DNA of 64,000 nt from Petrosia ficiformis (GCA_947044365.1 OX345651.1:4078926-4142925), one strand, 5' to 3'. Counted from the first letter of the stretch, positions 1-10,658 are shown. The notes: generated from the sequence alone by a model not told the origin. Numbers and translations are program-made.

Positions 1-599
1 CCCACTATGTCTGTAAGTTAAACCCATATTTATAATATTATCAGTAATGAACTATGATATTCATAGCTGTGGGTTGTAGGGATGCCATCAAACCAACAAA
101 GTTCATGTTTATGAAGCCATACTGATAATTAGATTAGAAACACAGGTTGACAATGGGATATCGAAACTAACCCACAATAATTATGTAATTAGTTATTTAA
201 ATGAAATATCAATTGGGTACACATAACCTCAAGTGATAAAGATAAACACTAAACAGAAAACTCTAGGATTCCAAGGACACTGGGTACTGAAAGTATTAAA
301 TCTCAAATATTAACGACATACGTGTATGGGAAGGTGATTAGTGCCAAAATTCGTAGTGTAGATACACTAAAACAGGAGTGTCACATTACACCAACAGTAT
401 AGTCTTCTAGTCAATAGTAGAGTCACTATGCATCGACAATATAGTCTTATAGTCACATAGTGACACTCCTACTGATTATAAGACTATACATAGTAACTCT
501 ACTATTGACCAGAAGACTATACTGTGACACTCCTGTTTTAGTGTATCTACACTACGAATTTTGGCACTAATCACTTCCCATACATATGTCAGCAATTCT
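1..599. other. Gene-poor left edge
   Basis: No gene is recognised here. The first 315 bases are AT-rich and show no coding signal. From about 317 to 590 lies a foldback element listed separately. The open frame of the secreted-protein gene on the minus strand can be read through its stop-free intron into this element as far as 476, but a good splice donor upstream argues against that. Confidence 0.5.
317..590. repeat. Foldback (long inverted repeat) element
   Basis: Arms of roughly 95 bases face each other: about 317-415 on the left and about 492-590 on the right are near-perfect reverse complements, with small gaps. The loop itself contains smaller palindromes around the repeated word TATAGTC. 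It looks like a foldback or MITE-type insertion. No transposase is present. Confidence 0.7.
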
Positions 600-1177
600 T
601 TAAAACACATAGGTGAAGCCAATAAAGTGCTTGATTGCCATAGTGCACTGCAATCTTGGCCTTTATTGGTGTGCCACATTGCATAAATCATTATTACATA
701 CATATACATGAATAAATTATGACTTACCACTGCTGTGAATGCTTGTAGTTCCGCCTGTAATGTAAAATTAGTATAATTATTACATTCCAGATCAGATACA
801 TTGAGCTGAAGAACTGTCGTAACAGCGTCACTAAAAAACCAACAAGATTTCTCCCAATTAAAACCTGTAAGGATAACGCCATAGTAGGCATAACCGAGTA
901 GAATCTGGCCCACATGAGACTGGGAGTTGTATGTCGTCCATAAGAAACACGCATTATATTTATGAGATTGTGAACAAGACAATTCGTATTTTATTGGTAC
1001 ACAGACTGGGGTTATACCAACTCGTGGAAAGAATACCTCACTCAATGTGAACAGGGTAAACGTATCGTTGAACAGGGCATCTTGAAGTTGATTGTGAATT
1101 TGGAACTGTTCTTGTGTTGGTAGATACGCGAAACCACCAGTTAGTAAGAGACAAAGAATTAGAACAATAGAGGTCAT
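600..1177 (-). CDS. Small secreted protein, copy 1 (unknown family)
   Basis: I do not recognise the family. The first ATG on the minus strand is at 1177. It opens a clear signal peptide (MTSIVLILCLLLTGGFA) followed by a Cys-, Tyr- and Asn-rich ectodomain of about 130 residues with several N-glycosylation sequons. Exon 1 is 1177-728 and ends at a strong donor (GTG|GTAAGTC). The most economical second exon is 647-600 (phase 0, stop TAA at 602-600), behind an 80-base intron. If that intron is retained the frame runs on to 476 into the foldback element. The gene is divergent from the GIMAP-like GTPase starting at 1226, with only 48 bases between the two ATGs, so they probably share a promoter. 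A broken second copy lies at 3741-4180. The end of the gene is uncertain. Confidence 0.55.
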
Positions 1178-1225
1178 GATGGGTGCCACTGTCGACTTTT
1201 TATAACTTGATTAAATTTTAATAAA
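1178..1225. promoter_or_regulatory. Divergent intergenic region (shared promoter, copy 1)
   Basis: These 48 bases separate the ATG of the secreted protein (-) from the ATG of the GTPase (+). The same arrangement and much of the sequence recur at 4181-4229. The AT-rich stretch just before the GTPase ATG (ATTTTAATAAAATGG) is conserved between copies. A shared promoter and very short 5' leaders are inferred. Confidence 0.45.
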
Positions 1226-2862
1226 ATGGCAGTTGAAAAAATGACTTGTTCATTTGTGTTTGCAGTTTATTTATTTGCCGCTATTTTCTCTGCAAATTAT
1301 GTATTATGTCAGAAACACCAGTGGAATGGTTTGATGGTGAGAATGATAGTTGTAGGGAAGACTGGAGTAGGAAAATCTACTCTCATCAACAATATATTTG
1401 GCAAGAAGCTGGCGGAGGTTGACAATGGTCTGGGGTTGCAAACTAAAACAACTAAGGTATTAAATAAAAATATCAATGATACAAGAGTGAAGATCTGTGA
1501 TACACCAGGATTTAGGGATGGACAGGACGAGGATGAAAAATACTTGCAAGAAATAACTCACAGGTGTAGTAATCCTGATGTTATTCTATTTTGTATTAGA
1601 ATGGATGAAACACGTTGGACTGATGATTATAAGGCTACTATTTTAGGTTTGACTAATGCATTGGGTAAAAGTATCTGGAATAATACGGTTTTAGTACTCA
1701 CGTTTGCAGATAAAGTAGATGTTGATGGGATTATTGAAACTAAAACGCAGTGGAAGGAAAAAGTTTCTGAACAACTAATATTAGTAGGTGTTGATAAAGA
1801 AGTTGCAGATAAAATACCCATTGTTATGAGTGGCAAATCTGTAAATCCAGTTAATTCAGGCTTTGGTAACTGGTTACCCAGGTTATTTCTTCAATGTTTA
1901 CAAGTGTCAAAAGAAAGTGGAAAAACTGCTTTGTTAACCATTGTGTTCCATCTTATAGACAAAGGGTACATGACAGAGGATAAAATATATTTTAAGGAAT
2001 TCATCCAACGAGAAGGTTTGTGGGTGAGAATGTTAGTTGTAGGGAAAACTGGAATTGGAAAATCCACTCTCATCAACAATATATTTGATAAGGAGTTGGC
2101 ACAACCTGGCGGCAAGCTGGATTCAAAAACTAAAACAGTTGAAGTAATAAGTGATAGTATCAATGGTACAGAAGTGGACATATGTGATACACCAGGATTT
2201 AGGGATGGACAGGACAAAGATGATGAATACATGGATGTGATAATAAAAAATTGTAGTAATCCTGATGTTATTCTATTTTGTATTAGAATGGATGAAACAC
2301 GTTGGACTGATGATTATAAGGCTACTATTTTAGGTTTGACTAAGGCATTGGGTAAAAGTATCTGGAATAATACGGTCTTAGTACTTACTTTTGCAGATAA
2401 AGATTATTTTATTGCAACTCGTGAATTGGAATGGAAGGAGAAATTTTACAAGCAGCTAATCTCAATAGATGTTAATAAAGATGTTGCAGATAGAATACCT
2501 GTTATTATGACTAGCAATTCTGTAAATACACATGTTAACTGGTTACCCAAACTGTTTGCTGCATGTTTGCGAATGTCTAAAGAAAAAGGAAAAGCTGCTT
2601 TGGTACCCATTTCAATCTACCTTATTGAAAAAGCATATATAAAAGATAAAGAAGGCCATTTTAAAGAATTTCTTTGTGATATACTTCACTGGTAAATGTG
2701 ATTGTATATCAGTGTTTGATTGTATTAATTATTTTTCTATACAGGCTGGAAGAAACTGGTACTACCCTTAGCCAAACAAAGTATCTGGGTACTCTTTTTA
2801 GTCCAACGTTTACTTTTACTGGTTGGATTACTGGATATAGTTTAAAAGACTATTGTAAATAG
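1226..2862 (+). CDS. GIMAP/AIG1-like GTPase with two GTPase domains and a signal-like N-terminus
   Basis: Exons 1226-2691 and 2745-2862 (53-base intron, donor CTG|GTAAAT, acceptor ACAG|GC) give 527 residues. A hydrophobic segment at residues 8-27 ending in a Cys/Gln cleavage-like site precedes the first P-loop, GKTGVGKS at 44-51; DTPG is at 92-95 and a G4-like TFAD at 159-162. A second complete domain begins with GKTGIGKS at 273-280. The conserved AIG1 stretch (NPDVILFCIRMDETRW) occurs in both. GIMAP/AIG1 proteins are membrane-linked immune GTPases in vertebrates and occur widely in invertebrates and plants. An N-terminal signal-like segment is odd for the family: it could be a true signal peptide, which would place the GTPase outside the cytosol, or an N-terminal anchor. 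The short C-terminal exon differs from that of copy 2. Confidence 0.85.
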
Positions 2863-2926
2863 TTATAGAAGTAATACTAAATAAACTGTTTTATAGTTTG
2901 AAATAATTACTGTAGATCTAAATAAT

Positions 2927-2987
2927 TATATATAACAGGAGCCCAAGAAAAAAACCAAAGGTTTTTCATGGGCTCCTGTTATATATA
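2927..2987. repeat. Perfect hairpin
   Basis: Arms of 17 bases (TATATAACAGGAGCCCA and its exact complement) close on inner arms of A-rich/T-rich sequence around 2947-2968. It lies just after the GTPase stop codon and could be a small foldback element or a structure in the 3' UTR. Confidence 0.7.
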
Positions 2988-3257
2988 TCATGACACTGAT
3001 TTGTACATTAATATTGTAACATAATGAGAACAGTAAAATAATTATAGTGTTGTGATATTTATAGATACCAATATTATTGTAATTATTATATATAATATAA
3101 TATTATCATGATAGTTTTATAGTAGTGAAATGTACATGTAGAAACTGTCAAATAATTATATTAAGTCTACGAAAAAAAACTCCCAATCAGTATTAAAGTG
3201 AATAACCTCCTTCATGAATCAGAGAGTATGATAGTACTCTTTATGTAGGGATGGCAT

Positions 3258-3300
3258 GTATGTATTTCTGTTAGTAGTAATCATAACAAGAACACCATCC
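3258..3300 (-). pseudogene. Relic of the AMPK beta terminal exon
   Basis: On the minus strand, an acceptor (ATTTTTAG) and the start of an exon encoding DGVLV-like residues match the functional AMPK beta exon at 6388-6308 almost base for base. It has lost about 9 internal bases and then diverges. A further matching scrap is at about 2987-3018. The copy was carried along when the neighbouring GTPase pair was duplicated. Confidence 0.7.
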
Positions 3301-3342
3301 TAAAAATAATTGTCTGTAAAATTAAATTTTATATTTATATTT

Positions 3343-3594
3343 CTTGTTCACTGAAGGCGTCCAAATGAATGCTGCAAATAGGTAGTGAGCCTTGTTATCT
3401 CAACTTTAAGACCTGAGCAATCTGGACTGTACAACAGGAAAACTGGATTTAATCTTCTCTCAAATCAAGGGTTGATGGTTTAGGTACCTCAGGGTTTTCC
3501 TGTTGTACAGTCCAGATTGCTCAGGTCTTAAAGTTGAGATAACAAGGCTCACTACCTATTTGCAGCATTCATTTGGACGCCTTCAGTGAGCAAG
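3343..3594. mobile_element. Long foldback element, 101-base arms
   Basis: Left arm 3343-3443 and right arm 3494-3594 are reverse complements with about one mismatch, separated by a 50-base loop. The corresponding position of duplication unit 2 (near 6400) lacks it, so the insertion came after the duplication. No coding capacity: a non-autonomous element. Confidence 0.85.
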
Positions 3595-3740
3595 AATTAT
3601 AAATAGAAAGTTACGTTTGACTTGAAGGTTCAGAACTATTGTAGGTAAATTAAATGTTGTGGTTTTGTTACTACAAGTTGAAAGTGCCAAATAATTGTAT
3701 TTAGTCCACGAAATATTGTTAAGAGAATGTAAGTATTAGG

Positions 3741-4180
3741 GTGAATGCTTGGAGTTCAGCCTGTAATGTAAAATTAGTATAATTATTACATTCCAGATCA
3801 GAATATATTGAGCTGAAGAACTGTCGTAACAGCGTCACTAAAAAACTAACAAGATTTCTCCCAATCAAAACCTGTACTGAAGGATAACACCGTAGTAGGC
3901 ATAACCGATTAGAATCTGGCCCACATGAGATTGTGAGTTGTATGTCGTCCATAAGAAACACGCATTATATTTATGAGATTGTGAACAAGACAATTCGTAT
4001 TTTATTGGTACACAGACTGGGGTTATACCAACTCGTGGAAAGAATACCTCACTCAATGTGAACAGGGTAAACGTATCGTTGAACAGGGCATCTTGAAGTT
4101 GATTGTGAATCTGGAACTGTTCTTGTGTTGGTAGATACGCGAAACCACCAGTTAGTAAGAGACAAAGAATTAGAGGTCAT
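3741..4180 (-). pseudogene. Broken second copy of the small secreted protein
   Basis: Nearly identical at DNA level to 734-1177 but clearly disabled. An 8-base deletion in the signal peptide (the segment at about 1163-1170 is absent near 4170), a short insertion near 3875 and a 1-base insertion near 3803 shift the frame three times. The duplication breakpoint at about 3741 removed the splice donor and everything downstream. Its divergent partner, the GTPase at 4230, is intact. Confidence 0.8.
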
Positions 4181-4229
4181 GATGGGTGCCACTGTCGACT
4201 TATAACTTGATTATTAAAATTTTAATAAA

Positions 4230-5235
4230 ATGGCAGTTGAAAAAATGACTAGTTCATTTGTGTTTGCAGTTTATTTCTTTGCCACTATCTTGTCTGCAAG
4301 TTATGTATCATGTCAGAAAAACCAGTGGAATGGTCTGTCAGTGAGAATGTTGGTTGTAGGGAAGACTGGAGTAGGAAAATCTACTCTCATCAACAATATA
4401 ATTGGCAAGAATCTGACGAAGGTTGGTGAGGACCTGGAATCAGAAACTAAAAAAATTGAATTAATAAATGACCTAGTCAATGGTACAGGAGTGAAGATCT
4501 GTGATACACCAGGATTTAGGGATGGACAGGACAAGGATGAAGAATACTTGGAAGAAATTGTTAAAAAGTGTAATAATCCTGATGTTGTTCTATTTTGCAT
4601 TAGAATGGATGAAACACGTTGGACTGATGATGATCAAGCGACAATTTTAGGTGTGAATACTGCATTGGATGAAAGTATCTGGAATAATACAGTTCTAGTA
4701 CTCACTTTTGCAGATAAAGTTGATTTTGACAAGACCATTAATTTTGAAAAGAAATGGAAAGACAAATTTGCTCGACAACTGAACTCAATTGGAGTTAATA
4801 AAGAAGTTGTAGATAGCATACCTGTCGTTATGAGCAGCAGTTCTGTAGATCCTAATCTTTCAGGTATTGGCAACTGGTTACCTAAACTGTTTTTAGCATG
4901 TCTACGTGCATCAAAGGAAAGTGGAAAAGATGGTTTGTTGGGCATTTTGATCAACCATATACACAATGAGTATTTGAGGGACGATGAAGGCTATTTTGAA
5001 AAATACTATTGTGACATAGTTAACTGGTAAGTTATATAATTCAGATTGTTTGATCATACGTCTATTTTTCCATAGGATGGATGAATTTGGTTTCACTCTC
5101 GGGTGGATACTTGGAGCAAATTTTCTGACTGCTTGGTTTGGTGGTCCATTAGTTGGTATTGCTGGTTTCGTTACTGGAAAGAGTTTAGAACAGTTACTAG
5201 AATGGTTTGGATATTGCAATAGGACAGTAAAATAA
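4230..5235 (+). CDS. GIMAP/AIG1-like GTPase, single domain, with hydrophobic C-terminus
   Basis: Exons 4230-5026 and 5076-5235 (49-base intron, TG|GTAAGT to CCATAG|G) encode 318 residues. Signal-like hydrophobic N-terminus at residues 8-27, P-loop GKTGVGKS at 44-51, DTPGF G3, AIG1 box with FCIRMDETRWTDD, TFADK as G4 and an SSS-type G5. The last exon adds a hydrophobic hairpin-like stretch (LGWILGANFLTAW, then GGPLVGIAGFVTG), reminiscent of the C-terminal membrane anchors of vertebrate GIMAP1/5. It is the tandem duplicate of the gene at 1226, but with one GTPase domain instead of two. The role (immune or vesicle-surface GTPase) is inferred from the family. Confidence 0.87.
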
Positions 5236-6307
5236 TTATAGTGTTATTATATCCTCAAAATTATGATTTGATGACTTTATAACATATAGTTTAATGTCAT
5301 AAGGTTAGTATATGATTATATTGTAACTCAGTAATGAAGCAATGGATTAAAATTTGACACACACAAAAAAGAACAGGAAGGACTATGAAAATGAAAGATT
5401 GTTGATGACATTTTTATTTAACCCTTTCTTCATTAATCAAATAAAAATTGATAATATAAAAGCAAAATTTAAAAATAAAAATCCATTTCTTAGCAAAATT
5501 TTAACATTTCAGTCAAAAATCTCAAAGTTTTGCTATGTTTTTGGAAAAAGGTTAACTTTGAAAAACATGAACTTTAAACTTTTGGTCCAACCCATCTGGC
5601 AACACAGAGCGGGGTAGGGACAAAGAAAAGCAAAGCTAGGGTTACTAATACATATCACATGGATGATAAGGAGAATCCCAAAAAGAGATTGAAACTCTCA
5701 AAACATCGTTTTGCTGATCCAAAAAAGTCACCAGAAATTAAAAATTTATTTCATCTTATGGCTTCCCGGTCCCGGATCCCGTGGTGTAATTTGTTTTATT
5801 AACCCTCACTACTTGTATATAGCTAGGAGTTTAAGTTGTAATGCACACACACACACAAATATAATATAATCTCAGTGTAATAATTACAGTCAAATATTGT
5901 TTCTAGTACTAGTTATTTCCTTGTCAGTGACTGAATCATTCTTAAGTTGTTTCCCAAATCATACTTGTGGCGAGGGTTCTGCACTGTGAGTGTATTCATT
6001 TTAGTTAGTAATTTAGTATGACAACAGTGAATACTATGACATTTTTCTCAAGTGGAAGTTTTAGTAAAATCTTGAGATGCGCCATTTGGGTGAAAGTGTC
6101 TGCAGCGTATGACGAAACAGTGTACTAACCAGATCACTCGTGTATGACTCACTTTTGTAGATAAATATAATTTTGATAAGACTGGAAATATAAAGTTTCT
6201 CGACAACTGATACAGTTTACTTGGATATTGTAATTGAGATAATGAGAACAGTAAATAATTACAGTTATATGATAGTATATAATTATAAATATATAATATA
6301 TATAATG
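5236..6307. other. Intergenic between GTPase 2 and AMPK beta (tail to tail)
   Basis: Contains a truncated copy of TIR element A (about 5256-5393) and AT-rich sequence. A short plus-strand frame at 5659-5802 (47 codons, starting MDDKENPKKRLKLSKHRFA) is basic and looks like a fragment of a transposon-encoded protein, with no partner exons visible. A CA run lies at about 5840-5858. No gene is supported. Confidence 0.45.
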
Positions 6308-9300
6308 TCATGATACTGGTTTATACATTAGTGTTGTAATGTATTTCTCTTTATATCTGTTAGTGGTAGCCATGACAAGAACACCATCCTAAAAATAATT
6401 AAAATAATTTTTAATCAAACATCAAGTGTTGTGGTTTTGTTACTACAAGTAGAGAGTGCCAAATAATTGTATTTAGTCTACGCAATATTGTTAAGAGAAT
6501 GTAAGTATTAGGGGTCCTCTCCCCCTAGATTTCAGGCCAACCAACCTGAGAGAGCCCAAAGTTAACACATTTCCTGGAGGAGCATACCCCCAGTCCCCTA
6601 ACCACAATGAGGTTTGTATAATCAATTCTTTCCCCCTCCCTCATAAAATCCTATATGAAACCCTCAGTAGCTACTAACCTTGATTGAAAGTGCAAAGAGA
6701 TGATTTAATACCACGTGGTTAGGTTTCGGTAACAGTGCTGGATGCTCCTACAAAAAAAGTGAAATATTTTATGATAAGTATCTTCTCTGTGAATATAAAT
6801 TTTCTCATGGTTAAACTGACTTACATCCGAAACAGGGTCTTGATTTAAAACAGTTTGTTGCAATAATGAAGGTAAATGAGGAGGGAGACCACTTGTTGCA
6901 CTACGAGGAGGTATTGTTTGACTGTAACTACCTGGTGGTGAGATACGACCTAAGAAATTATGAATGGAATTCAAATAACAAAGTACAGTTTCGAAGACAT
7001 TCATTATAAACATCATGTAATCCAGCAGCACATGTATTGGGTACCGTCTGTTTTGAAACTTGTATTATTTGAATGACTGGATCAGTTTTTCACCAAAGAT
7101 TTTATAATTTATTATAACAAAGAAATGAAATTGTGCAGAATGTTTCCTTCTTTGAAACTTGTTAGAGTGTAAAAACCCAATATCGTATTAATCATATTCA
7201 TGGATTTCAGGTCATTCTTGTTCAAAAATCAAGTCCATACACAACAGACTTGATATGGTATTTTATTATAATATACACTTACAAGTGACATTAGTAATAA
7301 TAATTAATAAACTATGAACCTTTGTTTACATAGTAACAAGAACTCCCTTTAGCATTACACATCATTAATGATAGTGTTGTACCTATACTATGTTTGGCCT
7401 ATAATTCAAATACAGATATTATAGGCAACTAAAACTGCCAACACCTATACCTACATGTATATATACATGTGTTCATTAGTATACATGTACGTTCATGTGC
7501 ATCACTAATTTTTAGCACTGCTCTATACAGCCATTTCTGTTGGAAAATGAAACTCACAAACTACTAGAAAAGATGGAAATAGCTCAAAAATATGATTCTG
7601 ACTGTTCAAAACTTGGTCTGTAAAGTATCTGTATCTGCCCTATACTACTTGCCTATACCTATATTTACCTATATCTTATGTATAGGCACCTATACATTAA
7701 CCTATACCCAGTATTTGTTTCTGGCCTGTACCACTTGACTATTCCTATTCTATACCTTACATGTGTATGTATAGGCACCTATACATTTACCTATACCTTA
7801 TGTATAGGCACCTATACATTTACCTATACCTTATGTATAGGCACCTATACATTTACGTATACCTTATGTATAGGCACCTATACATTTACCTATACCCAGT
7901 ATCTGTATCTGCCGTATACTACTTGCCTATACCTATACCTTATGTATAGGCACCTATACATTTACCTATACCCAGTATCTGTATCTGCCGTATACTACTT
8001 GCCTATACCTATACCTTATGTATAGGCACCTATACATTTACCTATACCTTATGTATAGGCACCTATACATTTACGTATACCTTATGTATAGGCACCTATA
8101 CATTTACCTATACCCAGTATCTGTATCTGCCGTATACTACTTGCCTATACCTATACCTTATGTATAGGCACCTATACATTTACCTATACCTTATGTATAG
8201 GCACCTATACATTTACGTATACCTTATGTATAGGCACCTATACATTTACCTATACCTTATGTAATGGCACCTATACATTTACCTATACCTTATGTATAGG
8301 CACCTATACATTTACCTATACCTTATGTATAGGCACCTATACATTTACCTATACCTTATGTATAGGCACCTATACATTTACCTATACCTTATGTATAGGC
8401 ACCTATACATTTACCTATACCCAGTATCTGTATCTGCCGTATACTACTTGCCTATACCTATACCTTATGTATAGGCACCTATACATTTACGTATACCTTA
8501 TGTATAGGCACCTATACATTTACCTATACCTTATGTAATGGCACCTATACATTTACCTATACCTTATGTATAGGCACCTATACATTTACCTATACCTTAT
8601 GTATAGGCACCTATACATTTACCTATACCAGTATAGTACAACACTAGTAATTATATTTATTGCCACAACTATGAGACTATATTATACAGTACTCATATCA
8701 GTGAGCTCTGCAAGCCCATCCCTATGATGGCTGATATTAGTACTTACCTTCACTTTTTTGAAACAAAGAGAGGTCAATCACTTCATTAAAAGCATCAAAA
8801 TCTTTTTTAGAAACATTAACTATATTGTTCAATGTGCCAAGTCCATTATCTTGACATTCCTAATTATAGGAAATTACAATATTATAACAGTATTCAAAAT
8901 TATCTGGTTTTATAGAGTTTTCTATGAAAAAGTACTCCGTAGTTGCAGGAGGATGTACTTCAGATGTGATGTCATGTATTAATTATTAGCTAGGTACATG
9001 TTTTAATATATCTATTCTTTATTCTTGGAGATATAAATTGCTCCGGCTATTACCTACTGGACTATTGACTCAATTTGTCTTTCAAAACTAAAGGTCATTC
9101 GTGTTCACCGTGACCTTAGAAAAGTGTTCATAACTTTAAGTTTAGAATCATCAACAATCTTTTTACCAGCACCATTTTCGTATAACTATCCTTCCTGTTC
9201 TTCAATCCATTCCTAATCCTTATGACATTAAACTATACACACTAGAGTACATACCAACTATTGAGTTACAGTATAATCATGTATTAACTTTATGATATTA

Positions 9301-10376
9301 AACTATATACTATAGTACATATTAAACTATACACACTATAGTACATACCAGTTATTGAGTTATAGTATAATCATGTATTAACCTTATGACATTAAACTAT
9401 ACACTATATTACATATAAAGCCATCACATCATGATTTTGAGGACATCGTGAATGTGAACAGATTTTAATTTTAACATAACTATTACTATTCAATATAATT
9501 ATTTATCGACAAACTTGAATTCAGGTTTACATTTCAAGGGGTACCAGCTTACCTCACCCGGATTATGCAGCCATTGTCCATCAACATAGAACTTGTATTC
9601 GTGTCTACCTTCAGGTAACTCAACAATAGTTGTAAAGTTTTCTCGACTATAAGAGGATACAATGACATCATCATTATTATATTTACAGATCTAATGTACA
9701 CAAAAAAGGGGATTTTCCCACAAAACATTTTGAAATGAATGTTTAATTAACTGTCACTAGTTTTCCATTTTGTACATGAAATTGGTACTAAGAAGATAAT
9801 TCTACCTGGATATCAAATTTTATAGGACTCCTACACAAAATGGATGAATAGCGAGACTTTAAATGTATGTATTTATTTCGTGGAAAGTTAGAAACCTGCC
9901 TTTCCTGCAAATTAGTTCACACTATAATTATGAAAATAAAATTCCACCCACCTTCTTGTCATAGGTATTTTCATCCAATTATTGAATGATCCACAAACGT
10001 ATATTTCATTACCACCGTGATCCCAATGAAACACAATTGGAATAGTCTCTTTCTTCTCTTCTTGGGTTTCCAAAATCACTTCCTTTTTGTCTTCTGAATC
10101 ATCTTCTGAAGGTTTATGAGGAGAAACAGAAGGGCTTAGTGAGCTACTAAGAGGACCTGAAGATATAGTAGGTATACCGATGTTGTTAGCAATGCTAGCC
10201 AAGTAACTTTCATCTAAAGAGAAATAGAAAATATAGTGGAAAAGTTAAGACTTGATTCAATTCTTACTGTCAATAGGTGAGCCAAATACCGGAGCAGCAA
10301 GATCAATGGGAGTAGTTATAGTGACGTTCTCTACCTCTTCATTCTTAACTGGAGGCCTAGTCTGGTAAGTTCCCAT
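6308..10376 (-). CDS. AMP-activated protein kinase beta subunit
   Basis: Regulatory and scaffold subunit of AMPK, which links the alpha kinase to gamma and binds glycogen. Seven phase-consistent exons: 10376-10268, 10213-9952, 9646-9553, 8859-8748, 6949-6825, 6747-6679, 6388-6308; 283 residues against about 270 in vertebrates. The start MGTYQT fits N-myristoylation, as in other beta subunits; the frame is also open upstream. The carbohydrate-binding module (CBM48) spans about residues 95-165, with VFHWDHGGNEIYVCGSFNNW, LPEGRHEYKFYVDGQW and GTLNNIVNV. The C-terminal alpha/gamma-binding domain shows LPKPNHVVLNHLFALSIK and ends RYKEKYITTLMYKPVS. The N-terminal linker is acidic and Ser-rich. Intron 4 carries the large 33-bp minisatellite. 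It is divergent from the WD40 gene. Confidence 0.95.
6510..6660. repeat. Transposon-like remnant rich in C/T
   Basis: A GC-richer patch (CCTGGAGGAGCATACCCCCA and neighbours) within AMPK beta intron 6, unlike the AT-rich surroundings. It starts exactly at the right edge of the duplicated segment. Probably a piece of an interspersed repeat; the family is not identified. Confidence 0.35.
7660..8635. repeat. 33-bp minisatellite in AMPK beta intron 4
   Basis: Tandem array of a unit near TATGTATAGGCACCTATACA plus TTTACCTATACCT. A second unit type (with CAGTATCTGTATCTGCCG) is interspersed at intervals, giving a higher-order pattern. Because 33 is a multiple of three it creates spurious open frames (MYRHLYIYLYL repeats); it is not coding. 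Confidence 0.9.
9091..9464. mobile_element. TIR element A, copy 2 (AMPK beta intron 3)
   Basis: Ends resemble inverted GTTCAC..TGACCT termini (GTGTTCACCGTGACCTTA on the left, GTGAATGTGAACAG on the right). The middle contains the repeated unit TATAGT..TTAATGTCATAAGGTTA. Related copies lie at 5256, 20218, 27612, 30508 and 42438. A MITE is inferred. Confidence 0.75.
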
Positions 10377-10658
10377 CTTTGGGTCAGAGGTTCTAATTAA
10401 AGCGCACCCGATTGCTGTGGGTGTGGCTCGTAGTTCTGCAAAGTCTGCAACCAAATATATTTGAATATCATCACCTGAGAACTATTGAGAAGTCAAAGAA
10501 GCCTACAAGAGGTGAGATCAAGACTAGATATCTCTGTTAGTAAATGCAGTCGTAGCTGGCCATAGCTTAATTAAATTATACAATTATATATATATATATA
10601 TTATATTTATTATTTTGCTCAAAACATTTGAATTTTGCAGCTGCTATAGGAGCAAAAC
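10377..10658. promoter_or_regulatory. Divergent promoter region, AMPK beta / WD40 gene
   Basis: 282 bases lie between the two ATGs. Acceptor-like TTTTGCAG just before the WD40 ATG and TTGGTTGCAG upstream of the AMPK beta ATG suggest that each gene may have a spliced 5' leader. An AT dinucleotide run is near 10585-10600. A shared promoter is inferred. Confidence 0.35.

Larger units (their letters stand above)
2863..3740. other. Spacer of duplication unit 1
   Basis: The 3' end of duplication unit 1. It holds a 60-base hairpin (2927-2987), a degenerate copy of the last AMPK beta exon (about 3258-3300), a long foldback insertion (3343-3594) and a piece of AMPK beta intron sequence (about 3640-3740) that matches 6410-6511. 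No intact gene is seen. Confidence 0.6.

Noticed and set aside
2400..6700. Idea that the AMPK beta gene lacks its last exon
   Set aside because: The exon was found at 6388-6308 (DGVLVMATTNRYKEKY then a short end and stop); what lies at about 3258 is a dead copy.
7678..8474. CRISPR-like array
   Set aside because: The direct repeats are contiguous minisatellite units without unique spacers, in a eukaryotic intron.
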